A DNA stretch of 64,000 bases from Streptomyces sp. NBC_00670. GTDB lineage: Bacteria > Actinomycetota > Actinomycetes > Streptomycetales > Streptomycetaceae. Where the stretch lies: NCBI RefSeq assembly GCF_036226765.1, contig NZ_CP109017.1, positions 4,589,001 to 4,653,000 on the forward strand, written 5' to 3'. The position numbers and the translations under genes are program-made. Within the stretch, counting starts at the first letter, position 1. Every line of letters starts with the position of its first letter. Positions 59,201 to 64,000 of the stretch are shown piece by piece. Under the pieces are notes generated by a model. That model was not told the DNA's origin. It saw only the letters and a program-made list of their open reading frames with translations, and made no database searches.

Positions 59201-59411
59201 GGGCGAACGTCTGCCGGCCGGCCTCCGCGTCGTCCAGGGCGCGGGTGTAGGCCTCGTACTCCTCGGCGGCCGACCCCGCCATCGCGTCCAGCGCGGTGCG
59301 GGCGCGGGACAGCAGGACACCGCCGTCCGTGCGGCCGCCGGAGCGGCGCACCTCCTCCTCCACGGCCCGGGCCAACAACCGCTCCGCATCCGCGCGATGC
59401 GCCTCCCGCAT
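56208..59411 (-). CDS. Large STAND-type NTPase with TPR repeats
   Basis: A 1067-aa protein. Residues about 75-130 are hydrophobic and glycine-rich (GTALMVAGVAALAAVV, AFGAGVAVGVVGAAATVV) and probably membrane-associated. The NB-ARC-like NTPase domain follows: GDPGAGRTSLALRAA (near residue 253) with Arg where Walker A has Lys, and TIVLDDAHDV as Walker B. TPR repeats fill about 560-1040 (YLGQALEETGDLDRAVRELERS and others). There is no SARP or HTH DNA-binding domain. ATG 59411 has GGGGAG eight bases upstream. Role unknown; a sensor or scaffold is inferred from the fold. Confidence 0.85.
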   Translation of the reverse strand: MREAHRADAERLLARAVEEEVRRSGGRTDGGVLLSRARTALDAMAGSAAEEYEAYTRALDDAEAGRQTFAQRYAKAGAGTALMVAGVAALAAVVSDVALGTGTGTAFGAGVAVGVVGAAATVVKVGAAHVPAAHHQAGALGQPGGPEQLRLQWLTALEVRGIRPFLDQQRVLAASTGPATRTAPRLRGSDKSAAARSRNVLAQSFGQLPEPVDRFAGRRTELARIAQWVHAARASTETRPTVVVLHGDPGAGRTSLALRAAHDLRDQFRGACVVDLRGDSPEEPPLSTREALLHMLNRLGAPREQLLFRERSAPDQQVKRLGELYDRHLTGLPVTIVLDDAHDVAQVRALVPEHSESLILVTAREPLALPPDLSAWVHELPVRPLDAAGAEELLKTSAQETSGPYDAESAERIRELCGGLPLALRLAGSSLGPRTPQRLAADLGAYGPVEPVERALWLRYTDQPDGARRLLRRLALAGRASLGAAAAASLLATDEQEAARHLTALARAGLLDHVRGDRYRLHDLVRAFAAARLADEEEPAERTAAQERLIANYAELADSVLRLVDGNMSTRSDRFGSHGFVSLDAALHWLDDESSFITAALRHAEGVDQAAVLNLLGALCDYCLLRGDLYRLGEISELAQSVDQGLLVRSVQWRTGIAARQLGELDRARTTLTSVVDLYLEAHHDAGAARALCSLGITLHHQGQLAQAAAKLREAMDLQAAPELAADRAWTMHALAAVERDRSRLAEALELLDEALTLHRRNDSVHGEAWTHYQLGQLALRMGDAHRAEAELRAALDLYGRTRDGRGEAWALTQLARTLLVGGEAAQAVDALRRAAVRHRENEDARGEAWTVYYLGQALEETGDLDRAVRELERSRTMFSRMRDVYGLACARHHSARVTRDQRAAQTGSLRNSGFARQLLVDARADFQRIGVAHGEAWTCLELAVVDAGNARPQAALGLCDEALGLFTSYGDRRGEDWARFLRCTLLPYAAPGGLEVGTAVAQEELSQLARAAHPLRDPKLDDYVSAYQLLLERGVSLETAWQAWPLGMVPDRHAREVMGVPVPTPH

Positions 59412-59519
59412 GCCACGCTCCCCCTGTCGCACCGGCCATCCGCCACCAGTGTCCTTGGCGGACGGCGGGTGCGACAGGGGGCGTGGGGGTGGGAGGTGGG
59501 GCGCCTCATGGCTCGGGGG

Positions 59520-59580
59520 TGCGTGTCGTCGGGCGGCTGCGGGTGGGTGGTTGGTTGCGCGCGCAGTCCCCCGCGCCCCT
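59520..59580 (-). repeat. Partial composite repeat (core A plus spacer) after MarR gene
   Basis: A core A variant with one substitution (59580-59561) is followed on the minus strand by a spacer with CCACCCACCCGCAG and GACGACACGCACCC, like the long spacer of units 2 and 3. Hairpin B and tail C are absent. It lies downstream of the MarR gene stop. Confidence 0.75.
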
Positions 59581-59623
59581 CTTCCTGAGGGCCGGGGTCC
59601 AGGACACGGCTGTGCTCGGGCTG

Positions 59624-60118
59624 TCAGGCGGGCTCATGCCCGTGTGCCCCAAGGGTTTTCTCCAGGAGGGCGTGGAGCTGCCGACGCTCGTCGGCGTCCA
59701 GTCCTGCCAGCAGTTCGGCCTGGGCCTGGTCCGCGTGGGACTGGATCTCGTCGAGGTAGTGCAGGCCCGCCCGGTTCACAGTGACGACATTGCGGCGTCG
59801 GTCCTCCGGGTCGGCGCGACGGTCGACATGGCCCCCGGACTCGAGGCGCTTCACGATGCCGCTGACGTCGTTGCGGTCCAGGCCGAGCCGCCTGCCGAGA
59901 TCGGCCTGGCTGAGCGGGCCGTACTCCTCCAGGGCGGCCAGGACGGCGAAGTCGGCGCGTGCGGTCAGCGGCATGTGCCGCACCGTCATGCGCGCTCCGA
60001 CCGTGGACACCTTGTTGGCCTGCCAGCTGGTGAGTGCCCGCAGTCGTGCCGGCGCCTGGAGGTCGTCCTCCGCCTCGCCCGTCCCTCCAGTGCTGCTCAT
60101 GTCCTGAGCGCTGCTCAT
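59624..60118 (-). CDS. MarR-family transcriptional regulator
   Basis: A 164-aa regulator: MPLTARADFAVLAALEEYGPLSQADLGRRLGLDRNDVSGIVKRLESGGHVDRRADPEDRRRNVVTVN is the winged helix with its wing. I chose the ATG at 60118, which follows the promoter; an upstream in-frame ATG at 60148 is an alternative but runs through the operator region. It is divergent from an SDR-MBL operon, and three overlapping inverted CCAACG/CGTTGG repeats lie between, so it probably represses both itself and the operon. Confidence 0.9.
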   Translation of the reverse strand: MSSAQDMSSTGGTGEAEDDLQAPARLRALTSWQANKVSTVGARMTVRHMPLTARADFAVLAALEEYGPLSQADLGRRLGLDRNDVSGIVKRLESGGHVDRRADPEDRRRNVVTVNRAGLHYLDEIQSHADQAQAELLAGLDADERRQLHALLEKTLGAHGHEPA

Positions 60119-60159
60119 GTTCTCACTATAACCGTTGGGATGGCCCACGGATTCGTGTT

Positions 60160-60192
60160 ACGTTGGCCTGGCCAACGTTGGCTTTCCCAACG
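60160..60192. promoter_or_regulatory. Overlapping MarR-type operators
   Basis: A perfect 19-bp inverted repeat, ACGTTGGCCTGGCCAACGT (60160-60178), overlaps a second, CGTTGG-CTTTC-CCAACG (60176-60192), and the palindrome CCAACGTTGG (60172-60181). A further CGTTGG half-site lies at 60133. They sit between the divergent MarR and SDR genes. Confidence 0.75.
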
Positions 60193-60270
60193 CAGCGTGC
60201 GGTCCGCCGTCGGTCCAGTCCTGCCGATCCGGCCTCACCGAGTCCGAAGCCCTGCCAAGGAGGCAGTTCC

Positions 60271-61023
60271 ATGTCCGACCACACTTCGCTCCCCGACCTC
60301 TCCGAACGGCGCGTCCTGATCCCCGGCGGTACCGGCGGAGTGGGGGAGGGCGCGGTGCGCGCCTACCTCGCCGCCGGCGCCCAGGTCGTGGTGCCCACAC
60401 GCAGCCAGGAGCGCGCGGAGGAGTTCAGTGCCCTGCTCGGCGAGGCGGCGACCGGGCGTCTGCACCTGTTCGAGTTCGACTACACGACCTTCGCGGGCGC
60501 CGAGACGCTCGTCGCGACCATGGCCGAACGCCTCGGCGGCGTGGACGACGTCGTCGCCCCGATCGGCGGCTGGTGGCACGGCAAGCAGTTGTGGGAGATC
60601 GACGAGACGGACTGGCGGTCCGCCTTCGTGGACCTGGCGACCGCGCACATGGCCGTGCTGCGCGCCGCCCTGCCCCGGATGACGGACCAGGGCGCGTACT
60701 CGGTGGTCGTGGGCCAGTCCGCCCGCTTCCCGGTCCCCGGCAGCGGGCTGGTGAGCATGGAACAGACCACGCTCCTGATGATGCAGCAGGTGCTCGCCGC
60801 CGAACTGCAGGGCGCCAAGCGGGTGTTCCTGCTCGAACTCGGCCCCGTGGCCACCCGCTTCGTCGAAACCCCAGACCCTGCCCAGGTGACATCCGCGCAG
60901 ATCGGCGCCGTCGCCGTCGCCGCCTCCGCCTCGACGCAACCCGGCCGCCAGGTGCAGTTGCACGACTCGGCTCAGGCCGAGGCCGCCCTTGTCTCCTTCG
61001 GGACTCTCGGAGCCACCGCGTGA
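60271..61023 (+). CDS. Short-chain dehydrogenase-like protein without YxxxK
   Basis: A 250-aa Rossmann protein with the SDR coenzyme motif (VLIPGGTGGVGEG) and a helical body (FEFDYTTFAG, VVAPIGGWW). In the catalytic segment the conserved serine and YxxxK are not visible: SARFPVPGSGLVSMEQTTLL occupies that place, with no Tyr-Lys pair. It may bind a nucleotide without classic reductase activity, or use another residue. AAGGAGG lies seven bases before the ATG. Co-translated with the downstream metallo-hydrolase. Confidence 0.8.
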   Translation: MSDHTSLPDLSERRVLIPGGTGGVGEGAVRAYLAAGAQVVVPTRSQERAEEFSALLGEAATGRLHLFEFDYTTFAGAETLVATMAERLGGVDDVVAPIGGWWHGKQLWEIDETDWRSAFVDLATAHMAVLRAALPRMTDQGAYSVVVGQSARFPVPGSGLVSMEQTTLLMMQQVLAAELQGAKRVFLLELGPVATRFVETPDPAQVTSAQIGAVAVAASASTQPGRQVQLHDSAQAEAALVSFGTLGATA

Positions 61024-61880
61024 ACGCCATCGGTCCGACCTACGAGGTCCTGGTCTCCGAGACCGTCCCGCTCGCCCTTCCGGATCTCCTGCCGGACGGG
61101 GGCGCCCGCACCTGGGCGCCGGTCTCCACGACGCTCATCCTCGGCCGCGACGAGGCGGTTCTCGTCGACCCACCGCTCACCGCCGCCCAGGCGGACGTCG
61201 TCGCGGAGCGGGTGCGGGCCGGCGGCAGGAAGCTGACCTACATCTTCTCCACCCACGCGCACGGCGACCACTGGTTCAGCGCTGCGAGCATCGCCGAACG
61301 GTTCCCCGGCGCCCAGGTGGTGGCAACGGCGTCCACCATCGAGCAGATGCACCGCGCCGCCCGGACGCGCGCGGGATTCTGGGACCGCATCCTGCCCGGA
61401 CAGATCCCGGACTCGCCCGTCACCGCCACCGCCGTCGAGGAACTCGGCAACCGGATCCTCCTCGAAGGGCACGAGCTGCGTGTCATCGAGGTCGGGCACA
61501 GCGACACCGACGACACCAGCGTGCTGCACGTCCCCGACCTCGGCCTCGTCGTCGCCGGTGACGTCGTCTACGACGGGGTCCACCAGTACCTCGTCGAATC
61601 CCGTGACGGAGGCCTCGACGCATGGCGTCACGCCATCGACGCGGTCGAGGCACTGGGCGCGCGCGACCTCGTCGCAGGCCACAAGAACCGGGACCACGAC
61701 GACAACGCCGAGCGACAGATCCTCGGGACCCGTCGCTACCTCGACGACGCCGAGGAACTGCTCAAGGCGGAGCCGACGGCGCGGGGCTTCTACGAGGCCA
61801 TGGCCCAGCGGTATCCGGACCACCTCAACCGCAGCAGCCTCTGGGGCAGCGGCCAGGCCCTGTACGCAGGCCACAGCTGA
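61020..61880 (+). CDS. Metallo-beta-lactamase-fold hydrolase
   Basis: A 286-aa protein with the metal-binding motif STHAHGDHWFSA (near residue 80) and the later ligands in EVGHSDTDDTSV (His), VVAGDVVYDG (Asp) and VAGHKNRDHDDN (His). The fold serves many hydrolases (quinone-type, lactonase, glyoxalase II); the substrate is unknown. The GTG start overlaps the SDR stop by four bases. Probably induced with the SDR gene when the MarR repressor releases. Confidence 0.9.
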   Translation: MNAIGPTYEVLVSETVPLALPDLLPDGGARTWAPVSTTLILGRDEAVLVDPPLTAAQADVVAERVRAGGRKLTYIFSTHAHGDHWFSAASIAERFPGAQVVATASTIEQMHRAARTRAGFWDRILPGQIPDSPVTATAVEELGNRILLEGHELRVIEVGHSDTDDTSVLHVPDLGLVVAGDVVYDGVHQYLVESRDGGLDAWRHAIDAVEALGARDLVAGHKNRDHDDNAERQILGTRRYLDDAEELLKAEPTARGFYEAMAQRYPDHLNRSSLWGSGQALYAGHS

Positions 61881-62112
61881 GACCGCGCGCGGAAGGCGCA
61901 GGAAGCAGGAAGGACGACGGATGGGCAGGCCCCGATCAGGAGCCCAAGGCTCGGCATGCCGGGCAAGCCCGCTGACGGCCGGACGTCGGCAGCGGGGCGA
62001 CGCCCCGGGTCCTCACGGGGCCCCGAGACCGACCGTGACGGGGAAAGGTGCGGCGGCCTTCGCCGTGCCGGGCTGCGCCGGTCGCGCTGGGCGTCGTGAG
62101 AGGCTGGAGCGT
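61881..62112. other. Intergenic region, no gene seen
   Basis: The gap after the MBL operon has no supported gene. A CCGGGCAAGCCCG-like hairpin (61960-61980) lies in it and may end the operon. The next gene follows a short GGAG close to its ATG. Confidence 0.3.
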
Positions 62113-64000
62113 ATGAACCGGTTGGCTGGTACGACCTCGCCTTATCTGCTTCAGCACGCCGACAATCCGGTCGACTGGTGGCCGTGGGGACCCGAGGCGT
62201 TCGCGGAGGCGGAGCGGCGCGATGTACCCGTCCTGCTGTCGGTCGGATACTCCGCGTGCCACTGGTGCCACGTCATGGCGCACGAGTCCTTCGAGGACGA
62301 GGCCACCGCCGCGTACATGAACGAGCACTTCGTGTCCGTCAAGGTCGACCGCGAGGAGCGCCCGGACGTCGACGCCGTGTACATGGAGGCCGTCCAGGCC
62401 GCCACCGGGCACGGCGGCTGGCCGATGACCGTCTTCCTCACCCCGGACGCCGAGCCGTTCTACTTCGGCACGTACTTCCCGCCCGCCCCCCGGCACGGCT
62501 CGCCCTCCTTCCGGCAGATCCTGCAGGGCGTGCACCAGGCGTGGACGGAGCGGCGGGAGGAGGTCGCCGACGTCGCCGGGAAGATCACCCGGGACCTCGC
62601 CGGCCGCGAACTGGCGTACGGCACCGCGCAGGTCCCCGGCGAGCAGGAACTGGCGCAGGCGCTGCTCGGGCTCACCCGCGAGTACGACGCGCGGCGCGGC
62701 GGCTTCGGCGGGGCGCCGAAGTTCCCGCCGTCGATGGTGCTGGAGTTCCTGCTGCGCCACCATGCCCGCACCGGCTCCGAGGGCGCGTTGCAGATGGCCG
62801 CGGACACCTGCGAGCGGATGGCCCGCGGCGGCCTCTACGACCAGCTCGGCGGCGGCTTCGCCCGCTACTCCGTCGACCGCGACTGGGTGGTGCCGCACTT
62901 CGAGAAGATGCTCTACGACAACGCCCTGCTGTGCCGCGTCTACGCGCACCTGTGGCGGGCCACCGGCTCCGGCCTCGCCCGGCGGGTCGCGCTGGAGACC
63001 GCCGACTTCATGGTCCGTGAACTGGGCACCGCCGAGGGCGGGTTCGCCTCCGCGCTCGACGCCGACAGCGACGACGGCACGGGCAGGCACGTCGAGGGCG
63101 CGTACTACGTGTGGACGCCCGCGCGGCTCGCCGAGGTCCTCGGCGAGGAGGACGCCGAACTCGCCGCCCGGCACTTCGGCGTCACGGACGAGGGCACCTT
63201 CGAGCACGGGCAGTCCGTGCTCCAACTCCCGCAGACCGACGGCGTCTTCGACGCGGACCGCATCGCCTCCGTCTGCGCCCGGCTGCTCGCCGCGCGGTCC
63301 GCGCGCCCCGCCCCCGGCCGCGACGACAAGGTGGTCGCCGCCTGGAACGGGCTCGCGATCGCCGCGCTCGCCGAGACCGGCGCCTACTTCGACCGCCCCG
63401 ACCTGGTCGACGCCGCGCTCCGCGCCGCCGACCTCCTCGTCCGGCTGCACCTGGACGAGCACGGCCGGCTGGTCCGTACGTCCAAGGACGGGCGCGCCGG
63501 GGCGCACGCGGGCGTACTGGAGGACTACGCGGACGTCGCCGAGGGCTTCCTCGCGCTGGCGCACGTCACCGGCGAGGGCGTCTGGCTGGAGTTCGCCGGG
63601 CTGCTCCTCGGCCATGTGCGCACCCGGTTCACCGGCGAGGAGGGCACGCTGTACGACACGGCGGCCGACGCCGAGCGGCTGATCCGCCGGCCGCAGGACC
63701 CCACGGACAACGCCACCCCCTCCGGTTGGACCGCCGCCGCGGGCGCCCTGCTGTCGTACGCCGCGCACACCGGCTCCGACGCCCACCGCACCGCCGCGGA
63801 GCAGGCGCTCGGCGTGGTCCGCACGCTCGCCCCGCGCGCCCCCCGCTTCATCGGCTGGGGCCTCGCGGTCGCCGAGGCGCTGCTCGACGGCCCGCGCGAG
63901 GTGGCGGTCGTCGGCCCGTCCCTCGACGACGAGGGGACGAAGGCCCTGCACCGTACGGCACTCCTCGCCACGGCCCCGGGCGCGGTCGTCGCCGCCGGAC
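62113..64000 (+). CDS. Thioredoxin-domain protein, YyaL/SSP411 family (3' end missing)
   Basis: The frame starts at ATG 62113 and runs off the window, so at least 629 of about 670 residues are seen. The N-terminus is diagnostic: TTSPYLLQHADNPVDWWPWG then SVGYSACHWCHVMAHESFED with a CHWCH thioredoxin-like redox pair, and DREERPDVDAVYM. The remainder is the (alpha/alpha) barrel part (GLYDQLGGGFARYSVDRDW, FEKMLYDNALL). Family members are called spermatogenesis-associated protein 20 and have unknown enzymatic role. No operon partner visible. Confidence 0.93.
   Translation, partial: MNRLAGTTSPYLLQHADNPVDWWPWGPEAFAEAERRDVPVLLSVGYSACHWCHVMAHESFEDEATAAYMNEHFVSVKVDREERPDVDAVYMEAVQAATGHGGWPMTVFLTPDAEPFYFGTYFPPAPRHGSPSFRQILQGVHQAWTERREEVADVAGKITRDLAGRELAYGTAQVPGEQELAQALLGLTREYDARRGGFGGAPKFPPSMVLEFLLRHHARTGSEGALQMAADTCERMARGGLYDQLGGGFARYSVDRDWVVPHFEKMLYDNALLCRVYAHLWRATGSGLARRVALETADFMVRELGTAEGGFASALDADSDDGTGRHVEGAYYVWTPARLAEVLGEEDAELAARHFGVTDEGTFEHGQSVLQLPQTDGVFDADRIASVCARLLAARSARPAPGRDDKVVAAWNGLAIAALAETGAYFDRPDLVDAALRAADLLVRLHLDEHGRLVRTSKDGRAGAHAGVLEDYADVAEGFLALAHVTGEGVWLEFAGLLLGHVRTRFTGEEGTLYDTAADAERLIRRPQDPTDNATPSGWTAAAGALLSYAAHTGSDAHRTAAEQALGVVRTLAPRAPRFIGWGLAVAEALLDGPREVAVVGPSLDDEGTKALHRTALLATAPGAVVAAG

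Noticed and set aside
56211..59588. A 1125-codon open frame on the plus strand
   Set aside because: It lies opposite the STAND/TPR gene and has low-complexity composition (Gln/Arg/Val/Gly). The minus-strand protein has recognisable NTPase and TPR features and a good ribosome-binding site.
61936..63951. A 671-codon open frame opposite the thioredoxin-domain gene
   Set aside because: The plus strand holds diagnostic YyaL/SSP411 motifs. The opposite frame has no family features.

Overview
This is a chromosomal window from a Streptomyces or a very close relative. The evidence is a very high G+C content, strong G/C bias at third codon positions, many GTG and a few TTG starts, GTGA/ATGA gene overlaps, and Streptomyces-typical families (Scr1-type HTH with DUF397, DUF6879, acyl-CoA carboxylase epsilon subunit, mycothiol conjugate amidase, a LAXTG sortase substrate). 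Two blocks match actinobacterial synteny known from Mycobacterium tuberculosis: lpdA-deoD-pmmB, and birA-pccB/accD5-epsilon-maf-accA. I see no tRNA, rRNA, CRISPR array, transposase or phage integrase.

Layout. 1-3.3 kb: accessory genes (a small protein paralogous to one at 38.5 kb, a methyltransferase, a three-gene Scr1/DUF6879 operon). 3.4-6.7 kb: a catalytically incomplete aldehyde dehydrogenase, a complete one, and deoC. 6.9-14.5 kb: a serine hydrolase, a PH-like membrane protein, a NarL-type two-component system and the MacB-like ABC exporter it probably controls. 14.6-20.7 kb: pmmB, deoD, a gamma-glutamylcyclotransferase-like gene, lpdA and a DeoR-type regulator. 21-27.5 kb: biotin-dependent carboxylase genes (accA2, maf, a 42-codon membrane peptide, pccE, pccB, birA). 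27.6-32.9 kb: adenylate cyclase, enoyl-CoA hydratase, diguanylate cyclase and histidine ammonia-lyase. 33-38 kb: cell-envelope genes (LAXTG protein, L,D-transpeptidase lipoprotein, small secreted protein, ABC exporter). 38-42 kb: an accessory island with a whiJ/abaA-type regulatory locus, two orphan proteins and a broken toxin-antitoxin pair. 42-54 kb: alcohol dehydrogenase with a divergent regulator, lipoprotein, msrA, metB, a sigma-like factor, MarR, ilvA, a DrrAB-like exporter and greA. 54-64 kb: mca, a large TPR/STAND protein, a MarR-SDR-metallo-beta-lactamase locus and a thioredoxin-domain protein that runs off the end.

How the genes fit together. DeoD, PmmB, DeoC and aldehyde dehydrogenase can form a route from (deoxy)nucleosides through sugar 1-phosphate and 5-phosphate to acetaldehyde and acetate. 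An identical 12-bp palindrome, CTACGCGCGTAG, lies 20-26 bp upstream of the deoC and deoD start codons, which suggests one regulator for both. AccA2, PccB, PccE and BirA together make and biotinylate a propionyl/acetyl-CoA carboxylase.

The most unusual non-coding feature is a composite intergenic repeat found just after gene ends. It consists of a 20-bp core, a GGTCC-hairpin and a G-rich tail in a fixed order. Five units share all or most of the parts, a sixth has only the core and spacer, and a scrambled cluster lies at 20.7-21.05 kb.
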